Shown: piece by piece, positions 14,934 through 22,861 of the stretch | Layout of the letters: each line of letters opens with the position of its first letter | Numbering within the stretch: the stretch's first letter is position 1 | From: a virus | Reading direction: 5' to 3' (one strand) | Length of the DNA stretch: 24,274 nt | IMG/VR virus record: IMGVR_UViG_3300003177_000026 | Location: 1 to 24,274 of that record | The notes under the pieces: model-generated | The model's database searches: none | The model's input: only the letters and a program-made list of their open reading frames with translations | Told to the model about the DNA's origin: nothing | Position numbers and translations under genes: made by a program

Positions 14934-15468
14934 TTAAAGGCACTCCCTCATTTGTTATTTGAATATTTGCGATACTTCCTTGCCAGTCGAAATCTTCAAG
15001 TGTCAATGGAATTACAGGAAGTGCGTAATCATAAGACACTTTGTAACTCATCATCGCCATTCCTATATCGTTCCCGCTTGAATTATCATGCTCTGTTGAT
15101 GAGCTTTGAAAAACGACATCCTCAAAAAGTGCGAAATAATCATCAGTGATAGAAGATACTCTTTCAGTGAGTATTCTTCCCATTGCGTTATCGACTTCAA
15201 GCATTACGTTCTCTATGACTTCGTAAAAGTCTCCGTTGTCAATTGTATTGTCACTCACAACTATGCCGACATTCAAGTCAAGCTCTCGTGATGTGTGTGT
15301 AGTGAACTGTTCAGATATAGATTCGTTTTTAGAAAAGAGTGTAAGATATGGAAAAACATCATTCTCGACTTGATTTATGCGTCCACTGTAAACACGACCT
15401 GCAACACTTGATACATTTGCTTTTAGCACTTGCTCAAAGTATTGTCGAATAACTGTTTTTTTATACAC
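14926..15468 (-). CDS. Putative tail terminator (Mu gp37-like), GTG start
   Basis: The 180-aa product begins with GTG at 15468, supported by AAGGA 6 bases upstream. It has an N-terminal helix (VIRQYFEQVLKAN), then VYSGRINQVENDVFPYLTLF and ELDLNVGIVVSDN, the alternating helix/strand order of gpU/gp37-type terminators. Position immediately before the DUF2635 and sheath genes, and length close to Mu gp37, support that role: capping the tail tube before head joining. Confidence 0.65.
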   Translation of the reverse strand: MYKKTVIRQYFEQVLKANVSSVAGRVYSGRINQVENDVFPYLTLFSKNESISEQFTTHTSRELDLNVGIVVSDNTIDNGDFYEVIENVMLEVDNAMGRILTERVSSITDDYFALFEDVVFQSSSTEHDNSSGNDIGMAMMSYKVSYDYALPVIPLTLEDFDWQGSIANIQITNEGVPLNV

Positions 15469-15470
15469 GC

Positions 15471-15773
15471 TTAATCCTTGAGATAGATGTCAATACCACC
15501 TATGCCATCTTTTCTAACATCTCTCACTCTGTAGTTCTTTGCATCGATTGACAAAATATCGTTTTGCTTAATGTCGTTTGTATCCAATGTATTAAACATC
15601 GGTTTTTCCTCTGTGATAGGAATACCATCATCAGATATTGAAACAAAGGCATCTGTTTTGATGATGTTGAATGTTAGGCCTGTACGTGTATTTGTGCAAG
15701 GAGTACCAAACTCGCTCGAACTTAACATATTCGCATGGTCCGCTTTCATCATTTCATCAAAACTAAGTGCCAT
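15471..15773 (-). CDS. Putative head-tail joining protein (lambda gpFII-like)
   Basis: The 100-aa product matches the size and location of lambda FII-type attachment proteins. It has an acidic N-terminal helix (FDEMMKADHANML), then a beta-rich part containing ISDDGIPITEEKPMFNTLD and ending DAKNYRVRDVRKDGIGGIDIYL. It would close the head after packaging and bind the tail. The ATG overlaps the upstream stop by one base. Confidence 0.65.
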   Translation of the reverse strand: MALSFDEMMKADHANMLSSSEFGTPCTNTRTGLTFNIIKTDAFVSISDDGIPITEEKPMFNTLDTNDIKQNDILSIDAKNYRVRDVRKDGIGGIDIYLKD

Positions 15774-16060
15774 TACTTCTTAGCACCTTTTAAAGTTTCA
15801 ATTTCAGCTTTTAAAGTTTCAATTTCAGTATCTTTTTCACTGTTTTCAGCTTTTAAAGTTTCAATTTCTTTTTTGATTTCTTCATCAATCAATTTTTGTG
15901 ATGCTACAACTTTTTTAGATGGATCAACTGCATGTCCATCTTTAATAAATTTTTTTGCATCAGCATCAGGCAAATCTACAACTTCGCCAGCGTTAGCAAA
16001 GCTTGATGCTTTGCTTCCTTTAGGTGTAACTTTTACAGTTTTCAAAAGTTCAACTTTCAT
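15773..16060 (-). CDS. Small head-region protein with C-terminal coiled coil
   Basis: The 95-aa product has an N-terminal beta domain (residues about 1-50: VKVTPKGSKASS and GEVVDLPDADAKKFIKDG, of the small phage-protein type with a V-DLP-x-x-A-x-x-L-I-x-x-G pattern). This is followed by a coiled coil of Lys/Glu heptads (EIETLKAE repeated). It lies at the lambda FI position, between major capsid and the FII-like gene, but shows no clear FI similarity. The coiled-coil part is encoded by 21-bp repeats. Confidence 0.65.
   Translation of the reverse strand: MKVELLKTVKVTPKGSKASSFANAGEVVDLPDADAKKFIKDGHAVDPSKKVVASQKLIDEEIKKEIETLKAENSEKDTEIETLKAEIETLKGAKK
15787..15868 (-). repeat. 21-bp tandem repeat encoding EIETLKA heptads
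   Basis: The plus-strand 19-mer CTTTTAAAGTTTCAATTTC occurs at 15787, 15808 and 15850, i.e. spaced 21 and 42 bases, so four 21-bp units, one diverged. Each unit is one heptad of the coiled coil. Repeat number could vary by slippage without breaking the frame. Confidence 0.75.
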
Positions 16061-16070
16061 TATCTACTCC

Positions 16071-17086
16071 TTATGCCAATACTGTCGCTACGAGCGTAGA
16101 GTTTGCATCTACAAGTAACGGCGCACGTGTTTGAATTGCCTCAACTTCAATAACTTTCTTAGCTTTTGAAACTTTAGAAATGAAGTTACGAACATCTTTT
16201 GCAGCACGAACATCATCATTCATTGTTGTGAAGTCAATATCCATATCTCCTGCATATCCTGCAATATCTACATTACCATTCACGGCGGATAGAACTGCGA
16301 CTTTTCTTGCAGGTACTGCTTTTTGAGATACGCCATTAGCGTCAGTATAATTTCCATCATAACCCCATAGCTCCAAACCTTTGTAAGTTCCATAGAAAAT
16401 AGCACCGCTTACATCAGCAAACGATTTAAACACTAGCGATCCGTTTTCAATACGTCTGTTATCAAGCTCTTTTTGAACATTTGCATTACTTACTAATGCT
16501 CTCATAGTAGCAATACGACCTATTACGTGAGTTGCGTTTGATCCATCTTGTCCGATAAGGTCAATAAATGTTTCAATATCACTCTCAGGTGTTCCGCCTG
16601 CTTCGTTCCAATAGTTACCAGAAAGTAAGTCGATAGTATTTGATGCTTTACGCGCAAAATCAACTATACGGTTTTCACCCTTACCTACAACAGAGATTTG
16701 ACCATCGAAACAAGCATTAATTGCCATAATTTCCATAGCATTTTCAATCATCTCTCTTTGCTCTTGCTGAATCTCTGCGATCATAACGGCAGCTTTTGCA
16801 GCGTATGTAGTCTGCGTGTAAACATTTTGACCGCGTAGTCGCTTTTTCAGCTCACTTGATGTAAGCGTCATTAAATCTTGAAGCGTTGGAAGTTTGAAAG
16901 TATGCTCATCAAAGCTAAGTTTCTCTGTTCCATCTGCAACTGCATCAGGATTAACGAATTGAGCGACACGAATACCTCTGAATTGCTTGTCAATCTCTAC
17001 GATTTCAGAGTCTTGTGTTGCACTTGTTCCGAAAAACTGAGTGACTTTCCTAATGTTCTTGTTAAATCAGTAAATTCGATACCCAT
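16071..17086 (-). CDS. Major capsid protein (lambda gpE-like), frame broken at codon 14
   Basis: The gene opens at 17086 (TAATG overlap with the decoration gene) and reads MGIEFTDLTRTLGK. The next in-frame codons lead to TAG at 16999-16997 after 29 codons. One base back, an uninterrupted frame reads VTQFFGTSATQDSEIVEIDK and runs on through the whole gpE domain (FDEHTFKLPTLQDLMTLTSS to LLVDANSTLVATVLA) to 16071. Joining the two gives 338 aa, very close to lambda gpE (341). The simplest account is loss of one A from GGAAAAG at 17047-17045. The longest uninterrupted frame starts at an internal ATG (16871), lacks the first 72 residues and would not be a full capsid subunit. The rest of the gene is intact. 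Confidence 0.85.
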
Positions 17087-17454
17087 TATTTATTTCCTTT
17101 TTTTAAGATGATGCCTTTTGCCTGTAAAATACCTGCAATAGCCGCTTTTGTTTGTGTTCCAGGAAGTGTCACGCTATTTTCGTTAAACTCTCCGATATAA
17201 CCGACACCTGCTGCGTTTCCTGCTGTTGCATCGACATCCTCTGCAAGAACTACAACTGTTTGAGCGTCATATCCTAGCTGTGGAGTTGCAGCAGCGACAC
17301 CGCTTCCAACTACATTCGCATCTGTATATAATCCAGTGTCTTGCAACACAACTACTTGACCTCTTGTATATGCTTTTCCTGCTGCCAAAGTGATACCGAA
17401 ATCGTTTTCAATTTCAATTACCAAGTTATCAGGAGCGATTGTTGATACACCCAT
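17086..17454 (-). CDS. Head decoration protein (lambda gpD-like)
   Basis: The 122-aa product would stabilise the expanded capsid as trimers on its surface. It is beta-rich and Ala/Gly-rich: VIEIENDFGITLAAGKAYTRGQVV, then TPQLGYDAQTVVVLAEDVDATAGNAAG and an EFNENSVTL-x-G-TQ element, the gpD-like plan. It lies between scaffold and major capsid, exactly the lambda order. Its TAA overlaps the major capsid ATG. Confidence 0.85.
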   Translation of the reverse strand: MGVSTIAPDNLVIEIENDFGITLAAGKAYTRGQVVVLQDTGLYTDANVVGSGVAAATPQLGYDAQTVVVLAEDVDATAGNAAGVGYIGEFNENSVTLPGTQTKAAIAGILQAKGIILKKGNK

Positions 17455-17456
17455 CT

Positions 17457-17825
17457 TTAATTACCTCCGAAAGTTTTTTCTAAAGCCTCTTCGGCTTCTT
17501 TGTTTGCTTTTGCATCAGCGTCGAGTGTTTCCTCTTCATCTGATTCATCTAAGCCATCAAGTTCTTGTGCGCCTGCTTCGAAGTCAGTTCTCTCTTTCTT
17601 CATTTGTGCGTCACGTAACTTTAAAAGTGCAATAGCGGCATCGCCTACGCTTTGACCGTCGTCGATAGCTTTTGCTGTGAACTCTGCGCTTGCTCCAAGT
17701 GCGATAATACCGCTTACACGCTCGCGCTCTTTTGCAACTGCATTTTCAGTTGATGTTCTCAAAGCTTCGGCGTGTTCATCTGTCAAAGCTTGAACTTCTA
17801 CATCTGTATAAGTTTTCTTACTCAT
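17457..17825 (-). CDS. Nested scaffold protein (lambda Nu3-like), internal in-frame start
   Basis: An ATG at 17825, in frame with the protease, is preceded by AAGGAGA only 4-5 bases away, the best ribosome binding site in the head region. The predicted 122-aa product (MSKKTYTDVEVQALTDEHAE onward) is highly acidic with long helices and ends EEALEKTFGGN. This copies the lambda C/Nu3 arrangement, in which excess scaffold is needed relative to the protease. Confidence 0.85.
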   Translation of the reverse strand: MSKKTYTDVEVQALTDEHAEALRTSTENAVAKERERVSGIIALGASAEFTAKAIDDGQSVGDAAIALLKLRDAQMKKERTDFEAGAQELDGLDESDEEETLDADAKANKEAEEALEKTFGGN

Positions 17826-18497
17826 ACTTTCTCCTTTTGGTTGATTTTTGATTTGTGCCGAAGCTGAGTTTACTCTCAAAGTATCCTTTAACATTGCCGC
17901 TACTTGTTCGTTCTCATCGTCAGTAATGTTTGCTTTGTAGTTTGCAACACACGCTTTTACACTCTCAACTGCCAGTGCTTTAGCTGTCATTGGGTCGTCT
18001 TCTTTTCCACTTGAAATGATTTCATCGCAGAATCCATTTGTTAATATGTCTTCTCCGTAGAAGTATGTTTCATCATCTAAGAGTTTTTTCATCGCTTTTT
18101 CATCTTTCGATGTTTTAGCGATATACTCTTTTATGAGTAGTTTTGTAAGGCTTTCTACATGGTCAGCATCTTTTCTAAGCTGTCTTGCGTCTCCCCATGA
18201 GATAATGCTTGCGTTATGTATCATATAGACTGCATTGTCGTATGCTTTTATGCTATCTCCTGCTAGTGCTATGTAAGAAGCCATAGAAGCAGCTAGTCCG
18301 GTTATTACAACTTCAACACTTCCTTTCTCATATGCTCTAATAGCATTAAATATTGAAATTCCTTCCATGACGCTTCCGCCAGGAGAGTTTATCTCTATTG
18401 TAATATCTCCGCTTTGCTCATCAAGCTGTTCTTTTATATATTGTGACGAGACTGCTCCCCATCTTCCAATATCACCATCTATCTTAATTACTGACAT
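17457..18497 (-). CDS. Prohead protease with C-terminal scaffold domain (lambda C-like, ClpP-type)
   Basis: The 346-aa product has a ClpP-like peptidase (residues about 1-190) with oxyanion segment INSPGGSV (about 37-43), catalytic serine in GLAASMAS (Ser71) and histidine in YMIHNAS (His94). The C-terminal part (from about 225) is an acidic, helical scaffold. It matures and scaffolds the prohead, with the scaffold also made separately from an internal start. The start overlaps the end of the portal gene by 14 bases. Confidence 0.9.
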   Translation of the reverse strand: MSVIKIDGDIGRWGAVSSQYIKEQLDEQSGDITIEINSPGGSVMEGISIFNAIRAYEKGSVEVVITGLAASMASYIALAGDSIKAYDNAVYMIHNASIISWGDARQLRKDADHVESLTKLLIKEYIAKTSKDEKAMKKLLDDETYFYGEDILTNGFCDEIISSGKEDDPMTAKALAVESVKACVANYKANITDDENEQVAAMLKDTLRVNSASAQIKNQPKGESMSKKTYTDVEVQALTDEHAEALRTSTENAVAKERERVSGIIALGASAEFTAKAIDDGQSVGDAAIALLKLRDAQMKKERTDFEAGAQELDGLDESDEEETLDADAKANKEAEEALEKTFGGN

Positions 18498-19938
18498 ATA
18501 TTTCCTCCTGTAAAGGTTTTATTAGCTCTTTTTCTTTTTTCAATATGTTCACATTCGTTTCAAAATCTCCAAAACCAAGTTCAACAGTTGCCTGTTCTCT
18601 TGTAAGAAGATGATTGTCGATTGCAGACACTTTCGCTTTCACGTCTTTTTGTGGATCAACACTTCCCATTGGGTCGCCAATCCATATTGATTTCAGATAT
18701 GCACTTCTGTTTTCAAAGAAGTCTGGCACGTCCAAATCTCCACTCAACACTCCCCACGTTATAACTTGGTCTCGTATAGGCTTGCAGAACGATGTGATGA
18801 ACAGCTCACGCTCAGGCTTAACGAACTTTTGCATCTGTAACATTGCAGCGCGTGAAGCTGAGTAGCTAGATGTGAATTGAGTTAAGATTATCTCAAGTGG
18901 TATTCGTGTTGATGCTGCAACTTTCTGCATTGATGTCATTACGAACTTATCGTAGTTTGGATTGTCTCGACCTTGTTGATGTATTTTTAACTCGTCGCCC
19001 GGCAATAACTGTGTGATGCTATTCTCTTTTATAGTATTCTTTTCAGTCTGCTTTTGCTCAGTTGGATTAAGCAGGTCCGCTTCACTTCCAAATATATCCT
19101 CTTTTGATTGAGTCGTGATTGACCCAAAGAATATTGCTGAGAGTTTTGCTGCTGTTAATTCATATTTCATATACTGATCGATTGCATCAACGTCTCGCAT
19201 TACTGGAGATAGAAAAGGAATACCTCTTTTGAGTTTTGCGCGTTCTCTGTTGAACACATGAAGTATGTTTCGCTTTCCTTTTGAGAATGCTTTTACTTTT
19301 TTAAATGTATTGTCTTTTTGAATTATTGAGTATGATACAGGCATCCCGTTTCTGTTTACTTTTATGCCGTGTTCAAAACCAAGTTCATATGATTTTACGT
19401 GTTCTGCTCCGATCATGTTTATTTGAACTACTTTTCCGCTTCTAACTGGTGTAAGTGGAAGTGAAACAAAACAATCGCCATCTCTTTTATACTGCATATA
19501 TGCGAGTCTTTGAATTGCATAGAAGTTATCTTTAGATGTAACATCGCACATCGTTGATTCTGCCCATGCATTAAAATAGTCGTCAAACATCTCTTCTGTG
19601 TTCTTTGCTTTCTCTTCTGTAAGTGATGGAATAAGTCTGCGTTGTATAGTAGATTTTGAGTGAAGTCCGCTTCCTACAACATGATCTACAGCTGCTGATA
19701 TAGTTCCTTTATAAAAGCCATTGTTATAATATTTATCTCGTGATGTCGCTCGTAATGTCACAAGGTCTAATATGTCTAACTCTTCAGGATTATCCCATTG
19801 CGCAACTTCATAGTTAGGTGTTGGTCGAGATGCGTCGTGTATTGATCCTATAAGTGCTGTAGCTGCTCTAAGTCTTGACGCTTTAAAAGCATATTCAGGG
19901 TTAAAATAGCCTCTAGCTTTATCTACAAAATTAAGCAT
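18484..19938 (-). CDS. Portal protein (lambda gpB-like)
   Basis: The 484-aa product forms the dodecameric DNA channel at the capsid vertex. Landmarks of the lambda portal family are LRATSRDKYYNNGFYKGTIS near residue 60-80, IGAEHVKSYELGFEHGI, VFNRERAKLKRGIPFLSPVM near 230, and PLEIILTQFTSSYSASRAAMLQ (about 350-372). It overlaps the gpW-like gene at its start by 8 bases and the protease at its end by 14, so the three are translated as a unit. Confidence 0.9.
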   Translation of the reverse strand: MLNFVDKARGYFNPEYAFKASRLRAATALIGSIHDASRPTPNYEVAQWDNPEELDILDLVTLRATSRDKYYNNGFYKGTISAAVDHVVGSGLHSKSTIQRRLIPSLTEEKAKNTEEMFDDYFNAWAESTMCDVTSKDNFYAIQRLAYMQYKRDGDCFVSLPLTPVRSGKVVQINMIGAEHVKSYELGFEHGIKVNRNGMPVSYSIIQKDNTFKKVKAFSKGKRNILHVFNRERAKLKRGIPFLSPVMRDVDAIDQYMKYELTAAKLSAIFFGSITTQSKEDIFGSEADLLNPTEQKQTEKNTIKENSITQLLPGDELKIHQQGRDNPNYDKFVMTSMQKVAASTRIPLEIILTQFTSSYSASRAAMLQMQKFVKPERELFITSFCKPIRDQVITWGVLSGDLDVPDFFENRSAYLKSIWIGDPMGSVDPQKDVKAKVSAIDNHLLTREQATVELGFGDFETNVNILKKEKELIKPLQEEIYVSN

Positions 19939-20218
19939 TTAATCTTCTCGTGAAAATTGTTCTAAACTTTGGAGAGAGAGTAGAGGAGTCTATTAGGTTT
20001 TCAATCTTCTCAGTCCACTTATTGACTTGTGATTCTACTTCCTTGATGTTTGTGCGCGTGAGAGTTCTTGATGAGCTTTGCCCATTTGAAATAGTATATG
20101 ATTGCGCTTGTGATATAGCAGATAGAGCGTTTTCCCACTCATCTAAGTTGTCGAGGAAATAATCTTCTAAAGACTTACCGAGCTTCGCGGCTCTTAGTCT
20201 ATCTGCATTTGTTATCAT
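19931..20218 (-). CDS. Putative head-tail joining protein (gpW-like)
   Basis: The 95-aa product is mostly helical with the segment SYTISNGQSSSRTLTRTNIKEVESQV (residues about 40-65), the pattern of gpW-type proteins (an NGQ/SRT strand turn before a final helix). It lies between large terminase and portal, the lambda W position. I chose ATG 20218 (MITNADRL), which follows AGACGGA. A longer frame to 20254 would run into the leader hairpin. Confidence 0.65.
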   Translation of the reverse strand: MITNADRLRAAKLGKSLEDYFLDNLDEWENALSAISQAQSYTISNGQSSSRTLTRTNIKEVESQVNKWTEKIENLIDSSTLSPKFRTIFTRRLNA

Positions 20219-20224
20219 TAAGGC

Positions 20225-20284
20225 AATTCCGTCTTTTAGTACGATGTTGCACACATCGTTTTTTATCGATTCACCACAATTATA
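20225..20284 (-). promoter_or_regulatory. Late leader element W: TATAAT, hairpin, ACTAA-n-AGACGGA
   Basis: Reading leftward: TATAAT (20284-20279), 20 bases, hairpin CGATGT-GTGCA-ACATCG (20258-20242), extended by one pair on each side, then ACTAAAAGACGGA (20240-20228), and ATG at 20218. Compared with leaders S and J the loop GTGCA is the same, but three stem pairs differ and still pair. That points to selection on structure. Sequence upstream of the -10 (ATTTAAG-n-TATAATTG) is also shared with leader J. Confidence 0.65.
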
Positions 20285-20318
20285 ACTTAAATATATTTAA
20301 AAGTCAAAGAAAATATAG

Positions 20319-22217
20319 CTATTTCTTTGATAAATCAAAGTTTTTAATCTGTTGTTGTAAAAGTTTTACTGCTGCAAGCTGATATACTTCAAGGTCCAAT
20401 GCCTCATTTCTCTCACGCGTCTTGATGTATGTCTGTTCTAAAAAGCCGCGTTTGTTCTTTTTAAATACTTTTTTTTCTGCTGTGAGTTGATTAAACCACT
20501 CTTCGTCAAAGCTGTTATTGTGATGTATATAGCCGTCATCATCAACATTAAGAGCTAGTCTGTCGAAAATAATATCTTTCGCTTTTGTTGTGGCTACCCA
20601 CATAATGACACTTTCATCTTTCTTTGCTTGTTTCAAAGTAGCAATAGGTCTTGAGTCATTTGTCTTCACTTCCTTGTCATCACCTTTTAAAAGAACGAAC
20701 TTGCTAGGATGTTTTTTGACAAAGTTTTTAACCTCATCTGTTTTATGACCGCCCATATCTATGAATGACCGGTATATGTTCACTTTCTTTCCGTCTTGCA
20801 TAAAGAAGTCTTCTTTTGATACTTCTAGCAGTTTATCCCACACATACTTGTTGATAGGATCTCCCATTATCTTTCCTGCTCGTATGTTATAGCTTGTTTC
20901 TCCATCACACCAAGCCTTAATGAGATATTCCAGTCTATCATCTTGTGTATCGACTGTCATGAGTAAAATCTTCGCGCCGTTTGGAATGTAGTCATAATCT
21001 TCCGCATTGTTCATCAGGTTGTTTGTATTGAGGGTGACTGCTTTTTCTTCCCATGTCTCAGCAAGCCAAGTGTTTTTAAATGATTTCATCTTCTCTGCAT
21101 CATTCAGAGAGTTCACAAAAGTCTCTGCTATCTTCGCCCATGTCGTATTTGGTTGAAAAGAGTACCCAGCCCAAATATGATAGCCTCGCTTTTTTCTTCC
21201 AATGCGATTATATTCAGCAGTCTTTCCACACTCTATACAGAGAGCCTCGCCGTTTCTTTTGTCTTGTGGATCATCTTCGTTTTCAAACCAATTTCTATTC
21301 TCTTTCGGGTCTTGCCATTTTCCGCAACAATAAAAAGGTCTTGTTTGTCTCCACTTGCCTTTTTTATCCATAGCTTTCTTATGGTCGTGACTTATAAGCT
21401 CTTCGCAGTTGATACATTTCATCTTAGTATCTTCCGTGTGCCAGTGTTTCACACCGTCTCTATACTCTTGCGGTATGATGAGATTTTTAAACTCTAATAT
21501 CTGATAGTGTCCGCACTTCGGACATGGTAAGTATCTAAATCTCATATCAGTTTCATTGAATTTTGTTTCTATTTTTGAGTGATATTTTATTGTTGGAGTT
21601 GAGCCTATCATAACTTGACCGTTCCAGTACGACTCAGTTCTTTTTTTTGCAAGCTCGTAAGGGTCTCCCTCACCATCTACATCGTCTGGGAATCTATCAT
21701 ACTCATCAAGTCGTATCTTCTTAGCTGTTGCAGATGCGTAGTTGTTTGCAGATTTTCCACCGCGCGACTCAATAAAGCCACCCGGATAAGCTTTATAATT
21801 TAGATTGTTTTCTTCTCGTGTCTTGATGATGCAGTCGCCTACATATGGAATATCTCGTAATAGTGGTTTTAACTCTTTTTTGCTCCACTCTCCGGCTTTG
21901 GAATCGTTCGGCTGAAATATAATCTGAGGGCATGGATCCTCTACAATGTCATACGCTACTGAGAAGTTCACTATCTTTGTGTATCCAACACGAGTGCTTT
22001 TCATCCACACTAGCAGTTCTATATCATCATCACTTGTATCTCTCAGTATGTCCTCTTGATATGCAAATGGAATAAATCGACCAGTTATCGCTGAACTCTC
22101 AGCAGATAAATACCCGTGTTCCTTTGCAAATTCAAGCGTATTTGTTTTTGGCTTCGGCTTTAACTCTTTAAATATTTCAGCTATTATCGACTGTTGCTTA
22201 TATGTTAGATTTTTCAA
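20319..22217 (-). CDS. Terminase large subunit (lambda gpA-like), TTG start
   Basis: The 632-aa DNA-packaging motor is close to lambda gpA (641). The ATPase has the phage Walker A-like STRVGYTK (about residues 74-81), a Walker B-like IRLDEYD (about 168-173), and the SANNYASA segment. Cysteines at CPKC (232-235), CINC (268-271), CC (297-298) and CIEC (327-330) form a zinc-binding insert. The nuclease part has TVDTQDD (Asp423) and FIDMGG (Asp487), with EALDLEVYQLAA near the end. It begins with TTG at 22217, in an overlap with the small subunit. Confidence 0.95.
   Translation of the reverse strand: MKNLTYKQQSIIAEIFKELKPKPKTNTLEFAKEHGYLSAESSAITGRFIPFAYQEDILRDTSDDDIELLVWMKSTRVGYTKIVNFSVAYDIVEDPCPQIIFQPNDSKAGEWSKKELKPLLRDIPYVGDCIIKTREENNLNYKAYPGGFIESRGGKSANNYASATAKKIRLDEYDRFPDDVDGEGDPYELAKKRTESYWNGQVMIGSTPTIKYHSKIETKFNETDMRFRYLPCPKCGHYQILEFKNLIIPQEYRDGVKHWHTEDTKMKCINCEELISHDHKKAMDKKGKWRQTRPFYCCGKWQDPKENRNWFENEDDPQDKRNGEALCIECGKTAEYNRIGRKKRGYHIWAGYSFQPNTTWAKIAETFVNSLNDAEKMKSFKNTWLAETWEEKAVTLNTNNLMNNAEDYDYIPNGAKILLMTVDTQDDRLEYLIKAWCDGETSYNIRAGKIMGDPINKYVWDKLLEVSKEDFFMQDGKKVNIYRSFIDMGGHKTDEVKNFVKKHPSKFVLLKGDDKEVKTNDSRPIATLKQAKKDESVIMWVATTKAKDIIFDRLALNVDDDGYIHHNNSFDEEWFNQLTAEKKVFKKNKRGFLEQTYIKTRERNEALDLEVYQLAAVKLLQQQIKNFDLSKK
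20323..20339. repeat. 17-bp repeat copy B (pairs with 7919-7935)
   Basis: The leftward strand reads TTTGATTTATCAAAGAA, identical to copy A, with 6-bp inverted arms. It codes for the last residues of the large terminase (NFDLSKK) and lies about 40-60 bp upstream of the TATAAT of leader W. Both copies are thus at gene ends directly upstream of the same kind of leader. Confidence 0.6.
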
Positions 22218-22854
22218 ACTGCTTACCTACTGCCTGCAAATCACTCAATATCTTGTTAATATCATCTGTAACATACTCTTTGATTGTAGTCTTGTCTGCA
22301 TTCTCTAAGTTAACAGCGTAGTTATTCGGCATATTTATCATTGCGTTTCGTATCATGCTCATAGCTGCGCTTAAAATTTGGATAGCTTCGTCTTTAGTAA
22401 ACAGGTCCTCTTCTAATTTTCTATTTTTTATCTCTTCATTTTTTGCAAGGAAGTACTCTTTCAATATTGATGCTTTTAGTTTCAATCCGTCAAGATACGC
22501 TCTGTCTTTTGTGTTTGCTTGATTGTCTATTGCGCTCTCAATTTCTTCGAGCAGACTTCTTGCTTCTGTATCACTATTAAATGACTTCGATTCTTGTTGT
22601 TTTTGTTTGGTCTGTTTTTTTGCTTTTGGTTTTTCTTTTGTATCTGTTTGTTTTTTTTGAATATTGTTGTGATTGTTTGAATATTGAGGATCATCAGGAT
22701 TGCGTCCTAATGCTTTGCAGGTTTTTATATAGTAGTATTTTTTAGCTCTTGTGCATCCTTTTAGTTTTCCATCTCTTTTTTGATTTGATAGATAGCTAGG
22801 ATTAATCCCTAATCTTTTAGAAAGTTCTGCACCACTTAAAAGCTCGTCTTTCAT
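22198..22854 (-). CDS. Terminase small subunit (lambda gpNu1-like)
   Basis: The 218-aa product recognises packaging-site DNA and loads the motor. It starts with a winged-helix-like region (LSGAELSKRLGINPSYLSNQ, about residues 6-25), then a Lys/Gln-rich linker (about 60-100), a coiled coil (about 100-150) and a C-terminal domain ending EYVTDDINKILSDLQAVGK that would hold the large subunit. I chose ATG 22854 (GGAG 6 bases upstream), not the longer frame to 22887, which would read through the leader hairpin. Confidence 0.8.
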   Translation of the reverse strand: MKDELLSGAELSKRLGINPSYLSNQKRDGKLKGCTRAKKYYYIKTCKALGRNPDDPQYSNNHNNIQKKQTDTKEKPKAKKQTKQKQQESKSFNSDTEARSLLEEIESAIDNQANTKDRAYLDGLKLKASILKEYFLAKNEEIKNRKLEEDLFTKDEAIQILSAAMSMIRNAMINMPNNYAVNLENADKTTIKEYVTDDINKILSDLQAVGKQFEKSNI

Positions 22855-22861
22855 TTGTAGC

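Noticed and set aside
16071-17086. Programmed -1 frameshift to make the major capsid protein
   Set aside because: The site A-GGA-AAG is not a proper slippery heptamer, the zero-frame product would be only 29 aa, and hundreds of capsid copies are needed per particle. A one-base deletion or read error is simpler.
20219-20254. Longer N-terminus for the gpW-like gene
   Set aside because: Same reason: it overlaps the leader hairpin and AGACGGA, which serve the ATG at 20218.
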